A stretch of DNA of 64,000 nt from Tenacibaculum tangerinum (GTDB lineage Bacteria; Bacteroidota; Bacteroidia; Flavobacteriales; Flavobacteriaceae). The notes beneath the pieces were generated by a model. It was not told where the DNA came from. It ran no database searches and was given only the letters and a program-made list of their open reading frames with translations. The stretch spans positions 1,683,501 to 1,747,500 of the forward strand of contig NZ_CP122539.1 of the NCBI RefSeq assembly GCF_029853675.1, written 5' to 3'. Below are positions 46,501 to 56,408 of this stretch, one piece after another. Position numbers and translations under genes: made by a program. Position 1 is the first letter of the stretch. Every line of letters begins with the position of its first letter.

Positions 46501-47727
46501 TTATAATAGTTCTTTCAAAGCTATTTCAAAAGCTGTTTCGCTTATTTTAGTTTTAGAAGCACTTCTTGCGAACGTTCTTTGCAATGCTTTTTTGATAGTA
46601 TTTGAAGTATCTTCAAAAATAGCTTGATCGGTCATTTCTACTCTACGCTCCATAAAATAGGCAAAAACTCTTGCCATACCGCAGTTTGAAATAAAATCGG
46701 GTATTAAACTAACCTTTTTATCGGTATCTTCCATGATTGAACCAAAGAAAATCTCTTTATCTGCAAAAGGCACATTCGCACCACATGAAATCACTTCTAA
46801 CCCTGAGCTTATCATTGTGTTAATTTGGTCTTGAGTAATTAATCGAGATGCTGCACAAGGTGCAAAAATCTCGCATGGTAAACTCCAAACACGCTCATTC
46901 ATTTCCTCAAAAGGAACCATATTTTCTGAAACTAAGGTATTTCCATCTTTATGCAAGAAGAGCTCTTTTATTTCTTCAAAAGAAAAGCCCTCTTCTTTAA
47001 TTACGCCTCCTACTCTATCAATAATTCCTACAACCTTTGCTCCCATTTGTGCCAAATAGTATGCTGCTGCAGACCCTACATTACCAAAACCCTGTACGAC
47101 AGCACGTTTTCCTTCTACGGTTCCTCCATAAATATCGTAATAATGACGTACTGCTTCAGCAACTCCATACCCCGTAATCATATCAGCTACCGTATATTTC
47201 CTAGCCACACTCGGCGATAAGTCTTCATCTTCCAATACCTTTATTACTCCGTGACGCAATTGCCCTATACGATTGATTTTATCTGCTTCGGTAGGTTTAA
47301 AATGTCCATTAAAAACGCCTTCTTGAGGGTGCCAAACTCCACTATCTTCAGTAATAGGAATTACCTCATGAATCTCATCAACATTCAAATCTCCCCCAGT
47401 TCCGTAATAACTTTTTAACAAAGGTGCTACTGCTTTGTACCAACGCTCTAACACTCCTTTCTTACGCGGGTCGTGCGGATCGAAATTAATCCCCGATTTT
47501 GCTCCTCCAATCGCAGGACCTGATACGGTAAATTTCACTTCCATTGTTTTAGCAAGCGACATTACTTCATACTTATCCAAACCCTCACGCATACGTGTAC
47601 CACCACCTGCAGCACCTCCTCTTAATGAATTGATAACCGTCCATCCCTCTGCCTCTGTTTCTGGGTCTTTCCAATTAAATACTATTTCTGGTTGTTTTTC
47701 TTCGTATTTTTTTAGTAATTCTTTCAT
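46501..47727 (-). CDS. Glu/Leu/Phe/Val dehydrogenase
   Basis: A 408-aa amino-acid dehydrogenase. It has the catalytic Lys region [11 protein letters not shown] (about 71-81), GGDLNVDE with the catalytic Asp, and the NAD(P) motif [10 protein letters not shown] (about 207-216). The subfamily is annotated as glutamate or leucine dehydrogenase in Bacteroidota; which amino acid it uses is not clear. It lies upstream of nhaB with a consensus promoter. Confidence 0.88.
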   Translation of the reverse strand: MKELLKKYEEKQPEIVFNWKDPETEAEGWTVINSLRGGAAGGGTRMREGLDKYEVMSLAKTMEVKFTVSGPAIGGAKSGINFDPHDPRKKGVLERWYKAVAPLLKSYYGTGGDLNVDEIHEVIPITEDSGVWHPQEGVFNGHFKPTEADKINRIGQLRHGVIKVLEDEDLSPSVARKYTVADMITGYGVAEAVRHYYDIYGGTVEGKRAVVQGFGNVGSAAAYYLAQMGAKVVGIIDRVGGVIKEEGFSFEEIKELFLHKDGNTLVSENMVPFEEMNERVWSLPCEIFAPCAASRLITQDQINTMISSGLEVISCGANVPFADKEIFFGSIMEDTDKKVSLIPDFISNCGMARVFAYFMERRVEMTDQAIFEDTSNTIKKALQRTFARSASKTKISETAFEIALKELL

Positions 47728-47863
47728 TTGTAGTTTTATAATAGATGATTTTCAACTTTATCTGTTTCTTTTTCACATTTAAAAAGTCCTCTGCTGTTTT
47801 TCCCAAAAAGGGAAGCTAAAGTTGATTCATTATAACTGGTTTTTAAGCGTAGTTGTTGCCGAA

Positions 47864-47895
47864 CAAATTTATCATAAAAAACTACATTACTCAAA
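47864..47895 (-). promoter_or_regulatory. Bacteroidota promoter for the dehydrogenase-nhaB transcript
   Basis: On the minus strand TTTG (47895-47892), 20 bp, then TAAATTTG (47871-47864). The predicted leader is about 130 nt and contains a small TTCCC/GGGAA hairpin near 47803-47817. Confidence 0.6.
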
Positions 47896-47905
47896 TAGTT
47901 TAAAA

Positions 47906-48970
47906 TTATTTCTGTGGGTAAAAAAATTTTCCCGAGGAATGGTTTTCTTTCGCTCCTGTTACAGATTGTAAACAGTTTACTTCGCCTTTCCTTTTCAACA
48001 ATCCTAAAAATGCAAAAACCAACGCCTCTTTATAGTCAATTAACTCTCTCGTAACCAACGGAATTGGCTTTTTTAAATAAAACGCAATTCTATCCATTAA
48101 GAAACTATTAAAAGCTCCGCCTCCTGTTACTAAAATCTTCGATTTTTTTGTTATTATCTTGGCTATTTGCATTGCCGAATGTTCTACAAAAGTTCTCAAA
48201 ATAGTAGAAATATCGGTCTCTTTACGATCTATTAAAGGAAAAACATGCTCTTTTACCCATTCTAAACCTAAAGATTTGGGTGGCTCTGTAGCATAAAAGT
48301 TGAGTGAATTAAGACTTTCTAATAACGCATCATTTATCTTCCCTTTTGAGGCTATTTTTCCTCCTTCATCAAAATCAAGTCCTAACTTTCTTGTATAGTG
48401 ATTTAAAACAATATTTACAGGGCAAATATCAAAAGCTATTCTTTTATTGTTCTTCTCGTATGAAATATTTGCAAAACCTCCCAAATTCAAACAATAATCA
48501 TAATCAGCAAATAACAACTTGTCTCCAATAGGTACTAGTGGAGCCCCTTGCCCTCCTAATGCCACATCTTGTGTTCTAAAATCGCAAACAACCTCTTTTT
48601 TAGTGATATTGGCTATTTCTTGCCCGTTCCCCACTTGTAATGTTACTCCTAATTCAGGCTGATGTAATACTGTATGCCCATGTGAGGCTATAAAATCTAA
48701 CCTTGAAACAGTATGCTTTGTTATAAAATTATGAATAACCTGCCCTAAGAACTTACCATATTCTATGTCTAATTCTTCTAAATCAGCAGCATTGTAGTTA
48801 ATAGCTTCTTGAAGTTTTTCTTTCCAATAGCTATTATACGAAATCGTTTCTGCCTTTAAAATTTTGAAATCTTTGTATATATTTTGATGTATTTTAATGT
48901 ACGCTATATCAATACCATCTAATGAAGTTCCAGACATTACCCCGATGCCATAAATATATGTTTCTTTCAT
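47906..48970 (-). CDS. anmK: Anhydro-N-acetylmuramic acid kinase AnmK
   Basis: A 354-aa kinase that opens and phosphorylates 1,6-anhydroMurNAc from peptidoglycan recycling to MurNAc-6-phosphate. It has GVMSGTSLDGID (10-21) as the phosphate-binding start, SHGHTVLHQP with the base region, LGGFANIS and the C-terminal VTGGGAFN. It is divergent from the acyl-CoA dehydrogenase gene. Confidence 0.94.
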   Translation of the reverse strand: MKETYIYGIGVMSGTSLDGIDIAYIKIHQNIYKDFKILKAETISYNSYWKEKLQEAINYNAADLEELDIEYGKFLGQVIHNFITKHTVSRLDFIASHGHTVLHQPELGVTLQVGNGQEIANITKKEVVCDFRTQDVALGGQGAPLVPIGDKLLFADYDYCLNLGGFANISYEKNNKRIAFDICPVNIVLNHYTRKLGLDFDEGGKIASKGKINDALLESLNSLNFYATEPPKSLGLEWVKEHVFPLIDRKETDISTILRTFVEHSAMQIAKIITKKSKILVTGGGAFNSFLMDRIAFYLKKPIPLVTRELIDYKEALVFAFLGLLKRKGEVNCLQSVTGAKENHSSGKFFYPQK

Positions 48971-48991
48971 AAAGTAAAAATAGGAAGTCTA

Positions 48992-49022
48992 TTGAAAAAT
49001 TGCTATTAAAAAAGTATCTTTG
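48992..49022 (+). promoter_or_regulatory. Promoter of the acyl-CoA dehydrogenase gene
   Basis: TTG at 48992-48994, 20 bp, TATCTTTG at 49015-49022; the ATG is at 49063, giving a leader of roughly 34 nt. Confidence 0.6.
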
Positions 49023-49062
49023 AGCACATTTTTTACGAATTTAATAATATATAAAATAAATA

Positions 49063-50206
49063 ATGGATTTTAATCTTACAGAAGAGCATTTAATGATTCG
49101 TGATGCCGCACGTGATTTTGCTCAAACAGAGTTATTACCAGGAGTTATAGAAAGAGATGAAAAACAACAATTTCCCGACGAACTGGTTCGAAAAATGGGT
49201 GAATTAGGATTTATGGGAATCATGGTAGACCCTAAATATGGAGGAAGCGGAATGGATGCTGTTTCGTATGTATTGATTATGGAAGAGTTGTCTAAAATTG
49301 ATGCTTCAGCTTCTGTTATGGTTTCTGTTAACAATTCATTAGTATGCTATGGTTTAGAAGCCTATGGTACCGAAGAACAAAAACAAAAATATTTAACGAA
49401 ACTAGCTACTGGTGAGCATATCGGAGCTTTTTGTTTGAGTGAGCCCGAAGCAGGTCTCTGATGCTACTTCACAAGCAACTACTGCCATTGATAAGGGTGA
49501 TTACTATTTACTAAACGGTACTAAAAACTGGATTACCAATGGTGGTCGTGCAAATACATATTTAGTAATTGCACAAACGGATAGAAGTAAAGGACATAGA
49601 GGAATCAATGCTTTTATCGTTGAAAAAGGTATGGAAGGTTTCGATATCGGGCCGAAAGAAGATAAATTGGGAATCCGTGGTTCTGATACGCACACGTTGC
49701 AATTTAACGACGTAAAAGTTCCTAAAGAAAACCGTATTGGTGAAGATGGATTCGGATTCAAGTTTGCCATGAAAACCTTGTCTGGCGGACGTATTGGTAT
49801 TGCTGCACAAGCGTTAGGTATTGCATCTGGTGCTTATGAACTCGCGCTTAAATACTCTAAAGAACGTAAAGCTTTTGGAACGGAGATTTGCAATCATCAA
49901 GCAATTGCCTTTAAGTTAGCAGACATGTATACAGAAATTGCCGCTGCTCGTCACTTGGTAATGGAAGCCGCTTGTAAAAAAGATGCGGGTGAAAATTACG
50001 ATCGCGAAAGTGCCATGGCAAAATTATATGCTTCTAAAGTAGCGATGGAACATACAGTTGAAGCTGTTCAAATTCATGGAGGAAATGGTTTTGTAAAAGA
50101 ATACCATGTTGAACGTTTAATGCGCGATGCTAAAATTACACAGATTTACGAAGGGACTTCAGAAATTCAAAAAATTGTAATTTCAAGAAGTTTAATCAAA
50201 GGTTAA
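49063..50206 (+). pseudogene. Acyl-CoA dehydrogenase, split by one inserted base
   Basis: Two frames (49063-49461 and the rest up to 50206) form one 380-aa acyl-CoA dehydrogenase once a single C near 49456 is removed. Then CLSEPEAG continues as SDATSQATTAIDKG, the normal FAD-binding segment. The rest is complete: KNWITNGG, the RIGIAAQALG region, QAIAFKLADM and the catalytic Glu in QIYEGTSEIQ. The site is GGTCTCTG, not a homopolymer. As written translation stops after 132 codons; a sequencing error or a recent loss are both possible. It has its own promoter and terminator. Confidence 0.88.
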
Positions 50207-50226
50207 CCGTTGATATAAAAACAATC

Positions 50227-50260
50227 AATAAGCTCATCAAAAAAGATGGGCTTATTTTTT
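50227..50260. terminator. Terminator between the acyl-CoA dehydrogenase and truA-like genes
   Basis: A 12-bp stem (AATAAGCTCATC / GATGGGCTTATT, one G-U) with an A6 loop and a T run on the right. It overlaps the stop region of the convergent truA-like gene. Confidence 0.82.
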
Positions 50261-51040
50261 GAAATCTACCTTGTATAAATGTAATCCAGAAGCAGGAGCT
50301 ATGGTCTTCATAAAGTCAATATCATTAGTATCTTTTCTTAAACTTTTTTTAATAAACTCTAAGTCGTAATTCCCTTTACCCAACTCTACCAAAGCGCCCA
50401 TAATTAAGCGAATTTGATTACGTAAAAAACCACTTCCTCTAATAATCAACACGTAGCTTTTCTCTGGAAAAAAAGAAGCCGACAAATCTGTATTTTCTCG
50501 TATTTGGCAAGTTTCAATACTACGTTCTACTTTAGTTTCTGCTGATGGTTTGGTACAATAATGTTTAAAATTGTGAAATCCTTCAAAAAGTAGCGCACCT
50601 TCTTTCATTAACGTTATATCTAATTCATCTAGATATCCCGTTAAGAATGGGGCACAGTATGGATGATTTTTTTCTCCAAATGAAAAATAATAACGATACT
50701 CTTTTACTTTGGGATGCTGAATAATATTAAATGTTGTATCATTCAATTGCTCTATAGATACTACACGAATATCGGAAGGCGAATTCCGATTGAAATCTTG
50801 TATAAAGAGTGACTCCTCTAATTTTTCATCAATAAATAACTGGAAATAATAATCTGTTGAGGATACTTTAGCATCAGTTCTACCAACACCCACCGTTTTA
50901 CATCGAATTCCTTTACAAACAAACTTCAATGTTTTATCTACAAAAAAGTGGACTGTTTTTAAATTGGGTTGCTTTTGCCAACCGTGCAAGCGAAAGCCTA
51001 GGTATTGAAATTTTACTACATATGAAAAATTGTAATTCAT
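50252..51040 (-). CDS. Second TruA-family pseudouridine synthase
   Basis: A 262-aa paralogue of the TruA at 4725-5459 with low similarity to it. The catalytic Asp D56 is kept in GVGRTDAKVSS, as are HGWQKQP and the RGSGFLRNQIRLIMGAL segment. It probably modifies tRNA, but the target positions may differ from those of canonical TruA. It starts 4 bp beyond the ackA stop, so ackA and this gene could be co-transcribed. Confidence 0.85.
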   Translation of the reverse strand: MNYNFSYVVKFQYLGFRLHGWQKQPNLKTVHFFVDKTLKFVCKGIRCKTVGVGRTDAKVSSTDYYFQLFIDEKLEESLFIQDFNRNSPSDIRVVSIEQLNDTTFNIIQHPKVKEYRYYFSFGEKNHPYCAPFLTGYLDELDITLMKEGALLFEGFHNFKHYCTKPSAETKVERSIETCQIRENTDLSASFFPEKSYVLIIRGSGFLRNQIRLIMGALVELGKGNYDLEFIKKSLRKDTNDIDFMKTIAPASGLHLYKVDFKK

Positions 51041-51044
51041 CTAC

Positions 51045-52226
51045 TTATAGCAATTGATAGGTCTGCTTGGCAATTTCAAGCTCTTCGTTGGTAGGGATAA
51101 CCAACACCTTTACTTTAGAAGACTCCTTATGAATTTCGGTTATTTGTTTCGCTCTTACGTTATTTTTTACTTCGTCTAGTTCGATTCCAAAAGTTTCCAT
51201 ATTGGTACAAACGAGTTTGCGAACTAGCTCAGAATTTTCACCAATGCCTGCGGTAAAAACAATGGCATCTAATCCGTTCATGGCGGCTACATACGATCCG
51301 ATGTATTTTTGAATTCTGTAAGCATTCATTTCTAATGCTAGTTGACAATTCGTATCTCCGTTCTCAGCAGCAGCCTCAATATCGCGCAAATCACTGAAAC
51401 CTGTTAAACCAAGCATTCCACTTTCTTTCTGTAACATGGTATTTACATCGTTTATAGAATACCCTAACGTATTGACTAGATAAAAAATTAGGGTATGATC
51501 GATGTCGCCCGATCGCGACCCCATAATTAACCCTGTAACAGGCCCGAACCCTAAACTGTGATCTATACTTTGTCCATCTTTTATAGCTGTAATACTACAA
51601 CCGTTGCCAAGGTGAATAGTAATAATCTTCGTCCTTTCTTTTTGTAAATACGCAATGGCTTTTTCAGAAACGTATTTATGACTAGTACCGTGAAAACCGT
51701 ATAAACGGATTTTCTCTTGTTCTAAAAACTTATTGGGTATGGCATATTTATAGGCTTTGATAGGAATACTTTGATGAAAGGCTGTATCAAAAACTGCCAC
51801 TTGTTTTGCTTTGTTAAAAATAGACTCCGCTACTTGTATTCCTTCTAAATTTGCTGGATTATGTTGCGGTGCTAATGAAAATAACTCTTTTATTTTGTCT
51901 TTAACATCTTGAGTTACTTCAGTGGTATTGGTAAACGTACTTCCGCCGTGCACTACTCTATGCCCCACTGCTTTAATTTCATCAGTAGAATGTAACACGC
52001 CAGTCTTTTTATCTAATAGTAAATCAACTACTTTTTCTAAACCTGCTTTATGATCTTTAATTTCAGTTGCTTCTTCTACGTTATTCGTTTCAGATGTATA
52101 ATGAACTGCACCCATTTCTAAACCAATACGCTCAATTAATCCAGAACAAATTACGTGTTGTTCAGGCATTTCAAATAATTGATACTTTATTGAGGAACTT
52201 CCTGAGTTTAATACTAATATCTTCAT
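51045..52226 (-). CDS. ackA: Acetate kinase AckA
   Basis: A 393-aa ASKHA kinase that interconverts acetyl phosphate and acetate with ATP. It has VLNSGSSSIKY (4-14), the FDTAFHQSIP segment with a catalytic Asp/His, GHRVVHGG, HLGNGCS and GIGENS. It is 10 bp downstream of pta, giving the Pta-AckA acetate pathway. Confidence 0.96.
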   Translation of the reverse strand: MKILVLNSGSSSIKYQLFEMPEQHVICSGLIERIGLEMGAVHYTSETNNVEEATEIKDHKAGLEKVVDLLLDKKTGVLHSTDEIKAVGHRVVHGGSTFTNTTEVTQDVKDKIKELFSLAPQHNPANLEGIQVAESIFNKAKQVAVFDTAFHQSIPIKAYKYAIPNKFLEQEKIRLYGFHGTSHKYVSEKAIAYLQKERTKIITIHLGNGCSITAIKDGQSIDHSLGFGPVTGLIMGSRSGDIDHTLIFYLVNTLGYSINDVNTMLQKESGMLGLTGFSDLRDIEAAAENGDTNCQLALEMNAYRIQKYIGSYVAAMNGLDAIVFTAGIGENSELVRKLVCTNMETFGIELDEVKNNVRAKQITEIHKESSKVKVLVIPTNEELEIAKQTYQLL

Positions 52227-52236
52227 ACTTTTCTTA

Positions 52237-54330
52237 TTAATCCTGCGCTTGAATAGCTGTTAAAACTACGGTATTAAAAATATCATCAACCGTACAACCT
52301 CTACTTAAATCATTTACTGGTTTGTTTAATCCTTGTAACATAGGCCCAATCGCCAACGCTCCTGTTTCTCTTTGAACAGCTTTATAGGTATTGTTACCCG
52401 TATTCAAATCTGGAAAAATTAACACATTCGCTTGTCCTGCTACTTGTGAATCTGGTATTTTTTTCTTCCCTACCGAAGGATCTACTGCCGCATCGTATTG
52501 TATAGGACCTTCTACTTTTAAATCAGGACGTTTCGACTTTACAATTTCTGTGGCTTTTCTAACCGTATCAACGTCTTCTCCTTTTCCTGAATTTCCTGAA
52601 GAATACGATAACATTGCAACCTTAGGGTCGATTCCGAATGCCATACTAGAGTCTGCCGATGAAATCGCAATTTCAGCGAGCTCTTCTGCTGTTGGGTTCG
52701 GGTTAATGGCACAATCGCCAAATACCGATACTCTATCTTCTAAACACATAAAAAATATAGACGAAACCACCGAAAAACCAGGTTTTGTTTTCACGAACTG
52801 TAAGGCGGGTTTAATCGTATGTTGTGTGGTATGAGCAGCCCCTGAAACCATTCCGTCTGCTATTCCTTTATGAACCATCATCGTTCCGAAATACGAAACA
52901 TCTGCCATTAAATCCTCTGCCATGGCTGGGCTCAATCCTTTATGCTTTCTCAACTCGTACAAGGTGTTGGAAAAATCTTGAAAATATTCCGATTCAATTG
53001 GGTTAATAATATTGACTCTATCAAAATCAAAAGGAATATTTAAGCGTTTAACGGCTGCCTCAATATGAACACTCTTTCCTAAGATGGTTAAATCAACCAC
53101 ATCTTGTTTTTGTAATTGAGAGGCTGCTGTTAGAATTCTATCGTCATTTCCTTCTGGCAGCACAATATGTTTACGCTGTTTTTTTGCACGTTGCAGTAAG
53201 TTATATTGAAACATTCTTGGCGTAATTCCTCTGGATCCTTTATAGGTAACTAATTTTTCTTTCAAGGCTTCAATATCAATGTATTTTTCAAAAATATTGA
53301 TAGACATTTTTATTTTGTCTTTGTTTTCAGCGTAAATATGAGATCGAATACTTCCTACTTTTGAAGCTATTTTAAAGGTAGCTTCATCAACTTTTAAAAT
53401 AGGAATCACTTTTTCAAGACCTTCAATCAATTGCACTACAGTAGGGTTTAAATCAATTCCTCCTGTAAGAATGATGCCTGCTATCGATGGGTAATTATTT
53501 GAAATGTTTGCCTGAAGCGTTCCTAGTAAGATATCTGACCTATCAGAAGGCGTAATAACGACACATTCATCACTCAAATAACTTAAAAAATTAGCGAGTT
53601 GCATTGCCCCAACTTTGATATCACCTGTTGTATTATTTAAAGAAGCTGTTCCGAAAAGTACTTCCGCATTAATAGCGTTTGATATTTCTTTAATGGTTGG
53701 ATTGTTTAATTTTTTATAGACAGGAATGGCATTGATAAAAACCGATGCTGGTAAATTGGCACCAACTTCTTTCAAAACTGTAGGAATATTTTTCTCTTGC
53801 ACTTTATTCGCTATAACTGCAATAACCTCTACATCTTTATTGTCAAAAGAATCGTATGTTAAACGAAGTCCTTCAACAAACTCATCCAATGTTTTACCTA
53901 CTCCACCAGAAACGATGATAACAGGTATTCCAAGATTTTTAGCTATTAAAACGTTCAAATCCATTTCTATGATAGCACCATGATCAGAAAAATCCGTACC
54001 CTCTACGATAACAAAATCGTGTTCTTCCTCTAACTTCTTATACTTTTCAATAATGGTATTAATTATTTCATCTTCCTTTTCATCACTCAATGCTTTAATT
54101 AATTCAGAACGTGTAAAAGCATAAGCATCATCATAATTACTTTTTAAATTGAAATAGTTAAGAACGGTATTAATATGATTATCTCTTTTACCATTAATTG
54201 GATTGTCTATGATGGGTCTGAAATAAGCAACCTTGGGCTTGTTATGAAGTAATATATGCATTAAGCCAAGACTTAACATTGATTTTCCTGAATTGGCTTC
54301 ACTAGCTGCGATATAAATAGCTTTGTTCAT
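52237..54330 (-). CDS. pta: Phosphate acetyltransferase Pta (long form)
   Basis: A 697-aa phosphotransacetylase with an N-terminal P-loop dethiobiotin-synthetase-like domain (AASEANSGKS, 8-17), a middle DRTGG domain (about 215-330) and the C-terminal PTA catalytic domain (about 365-697). It makes acetyl phosphate from acetyl-CoA for ackA. The three-domain layout is the same as in E. coli Pta. Confidence 0.95.
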   Translation of the reverse strand: MNKAIYIAASEANSGKSMLSLGLMHILLHNKPKVAYFRPIIDNPINGKRDNHINTVLNYFNLKSNYDDAYAFTRSELIKALSDEKEDEIINTIIEKYKKLEEEHDFVIVEGTDFSDHGAIIEMDLNVLIAKNLGIPVIIVSGGVGKTLDEFVEGLRLTYDSFDNKDVEVIAVIANKVQEKNIPTVLKEVGANLPASVFINAIPVYKKLNNPTIKEISNAINAEVLFGTASLNNTTGDIKVGAMQLANFLSYLSDECVVITPSDRSDILLGTLQANISNNYPSIAGIILTGGIDLNPTVVQLIEGLEKVIPILKVDEATFKIASKVGSIRSHIYAENKDKIKMSINIFEKYIDIEALKEKLVTYKGSRGITPRMFQYNLLQRAKKQRKHIVLPEGNDDRILTAASQLQKQDVVDLTILGKSVHIEAAVKRLNIPFDFDRVNIINPIESEYFQDFSNTLYELRKHKGLSPAMAEDLMADVSYFGTMMVHKGIADGMVSGAAHTTQHTIKPALQFVKTKPGFSVVSSIFFMCLEDRVSVFGDCAINPNPTAEELAEIAISSADSSMAFGIDPKVAMLSYSSGNSGKGEDVDTVRKATEIVKSKRPDLKVEGPIQYDAAVDPSVGKKKIPDSQVAGQANVLIFPDLNTGNNTYKAVQRETGALAIGPMLQGLNKPVNDLSRGCTVDDIFNTVVLTAIQAQD

Positions 54331-54800
54331 TATTTATTTTTTTGCAAAATTAATTCTTTTACGTGAGCAAAAAGAATAAAAAAAACGCTATTAAAAGCTG
54401 ATTTAAATCATTTCTTTCAAAAACAGGATGCGTTTCTAAAAAATATCGCTTCCTTTTTTTCTAAACTTTAGTTAGATTCTGTGTTGCCTCAACAAATAAT
54501 AGTTTGCTTCTATTATTTTTCAACAAAGTGCATTTTTATCAAATCACTATTTTTTTCACGTTTATTTACATACTTCTCATTTTAACACTGTTTAGGTAAT
54601 ACCCTTTTGTGGTATTAAAATTTTGATGCCCCTTTTTTTGACAATCGACTCATTTACGAAAACGTTTTAATACGATAACAAACTATGAATCATTTGTTTA
54701 TGTCTATAAAAAATTGAAACTTAGCTTAGATTTTTTCTTGAAAAAACAACGTTTAACGTAAAAATCACCTCAAATTACCATTGATAATAAAAGAGTAATC
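54331..54800. other. Divergent pta / P-II regulatory region
   Basis: 470 bp without a credible ORF. It has two inverted repeats: AATAATAG / CTATTATT (54495-54517) and TAATACC / GGTATTA (54597-54617), plus a long AT-rich stretch. I did not find a clear TTTG-N19-TAnnTTTG promoter on the plus strand. Confidence 0.65.
54597..54617. promoter_or_regulatory. 21-bp dyad upstream of the nitrogen operon
   Basis: The arms TAATACC and GGTATTA are separated by 7 bp (CTTTTGT). The spacing puts the arms about 14 bp centre to centre. It looks like an operator for a dimeric regulator about 180 bp before the P-II start, or a small hairpin. Confidence 0.4.
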
Positions 54801-55139
54801 ATGAAAAAAATAGAAGCGATTATCAGAAAATCAAAATTTCATCAAGTCAAAGAGGCATTACATGACATCGGTGTAAATTTCTTCTCGTACTGGGACGTAA
54901 CTGGGCTTGGAAACGAGAAAGAAGGACATGTGTATAGAGGAGTGGCTTACAGCACCAGCGATATTCAACGCAGATACCTTTCAATAGTTGTTAACGATAG
55001 TTTTGAAGAAGTAACAATCAATGCAATTCTTTCGGCTGCAGCAACTGGTGAAGTTGGAGATGGTAAAATATTCGTTTCAGACATTAACGAATGTTACCGT
55101 ATAAGAACAGGAGAAAAAGGAGGAGAATCGCTAAACTAA
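54801..55139 (+). CDS. P-II family nitrogen regulatory protein
   Basis: A 112-aa P-II signal protein with a Bacteroidota-type T-loop. The E. coli Y51 position corresponds to Y50 in RGVAYSTSD, and the Q39 region reads GLGNEKEGH, so the 2-oxoglutarate-binding Gln is not obvious. The B-loop TGEVGDGKIFV (82-92) is conserved. It probably controls AmtB and perhaps GOGAT in response to ATP/ADP and nitrogen status. It is first in a run with amtB, gltB, gltD and ppc; amtB is 13 bp downstream. Confidence 0.9.
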   Translation: MKKIEAIIRKSKFHQVKEALHDIGVNFFSYWDVTGLGNEKEGHVYRGVAYSTSDIQRRYLSIVVNDSFEEVTINAILSAAATGEVGDGKIFVSDINECYRIRTGEKGGESLN

Positions 55140-55152
55140 CAAAATTAAAATT

Positions 55153-56391
55153 ATGGAAACATTAACTATAAATAACGTATGGATGATGATCTGTACAGCC
55201 CTTGTGTTTTTTATGCACTTAGGATTTGCCTTTTTAGAAATTGGCTTAACCAGGCAAAAAAACACGATGAATATTTTATTTAAAAACATTTTTATCATTA
55301 CCGTTGGATTACTACTTTACTGCTTAGTCGGATTCAACTTAATGTACCCTGGGTTTGCAGAAAACTCACTTGGTATATTCGGTTTCGGCGGCTTTGGATT
55401 ATCATCGCCTGTAGTAGAAGGCTCTCTAGATTTAACCTATAACAAAGGCTACACATACTGGACTGACTTCCTTTTTCAAGGAATGTTCGCAGCCACCGCA
55501 GCTACCATCGTCTCAGGTGCCGTAGCTGAACGAATGAAGCTAGGACCTTTTATTATTTTCACCATTATTTATGTTGGCTTCGTATATCCTATTGCAGGTT
55601 CTTGGAAATGGGGTGGTGGTTTTTTACATACGCTAGAAACTCCTTTTTATGATTTTGCCGGCTCAACATTAGTTCACTCGGTTGGTGGATGGGCTGCCAT
55701 CGTTGCTGTATGGTTGTTAGGTGCAAGAATCGGTAAATTTAAAAACGGAAAAACCCAAGCTATTCCTGGGCATAACATTCCAATAGCAACTGCTGGGGTA
55801 CTCATTTTGTGGCTTGGTTGGTTTGGTTTTAATGGCGGTTCTGTTTTATCAGCTGACCCATCATCTACTTCTCTTACCCTAGTAACAACCTGTTTAGCAG
55901 CTGCCGCAGGAGGGGTATTGGCTTTTATAACTTCATCCATTTTATATAAAAACTACGACCTTACTATGTTTTTAAACGGAATACTTGGAGGATTGGTTGG
56001 GATAACCGCAGGAGCCGATCAAATGAGTCCTACAGATGCAATTATCATTGGAAGTATCGCCGGGATTTTAGTCGTTTTTGCCATTGCAATGGTTGACAAA
56101 TTAAAACTCGACGACCCTGTTGGAGCTATTGCGGTACACTTAATATGTGGTATTTGGGGAACGCTTGCCGTTGGCTTATTAGGTAATTTGGCTGGAATAC
56201 ATCAATTTGCTTCCCAATGTATTGGAATATTAACTTACGCATTAACATGCATACTATCATCTTTCCTGATCATTTTTACTCTAAAGAAAACTATAGGTAT
56301 CAGAGTTTCTGAAAAAGAAGAAATTGAGGGATTAGATAACGCTGAACACGGAATTAATGCGTATCCTGAATTTAGACTTAACGAACAATAA
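55153..56391 (+). CDS. amtB: Ammonium transporter AmtB
   Basis: A 412-aa Amt/Mep channel with about 11 helices. The twin His of the pore are H175 (GSTLVHSVGG) and H329 (AVHLICGIWG), with the gate Phe region and the GAVAERMKL loop. No cleavable signal peptide is obvious. P-II directly upstream is the usual regulator of AmtB. Confidence 0.95.
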   Translation: METLTINNVWMMICTALVFFMHLGFAFLEIGLTRQKNTMNILFKNIFIITVGLLLYCLVGFNLMYPGFAENSLGIFGFGGFGLSSPVVEGSLDLTYNKGYTYWTDFLFQGMFAATAATIVSGAVAERMKLGPFIIFTIIYVGFVYPIAGSWKWGGGFLHTLETPFYDFAGSTLVHSVGGWAAIVAVWLLGARIGKFKNGKTQAIPGHNIPIATAGVLILWLGWFGFNGGSVLSADPSSTSLTLVTTCLAAAAGGVLAFITSSILYKNYDLTMFLNGILGGLVGITAGADQMSPTDAIIIGSIAGILVVFAIAMVDKLKLDDPVGAIAVHLICGIWGTLAVGLLGNLAGIHQFASQCIGILTYALTCILSSFLIIFTLKKTIGIRVSEKEEIEGLDNAEHGINAYPEFRLNEQ

Positions 56392-56408
56392 AACTTAAAC
56401 CCAAGCAT

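Noticed and set aside
52391..52834. A 147-codon frame antisense to pta
   Set aside because: It lies wholly within pta and mirrors its codon pattern.
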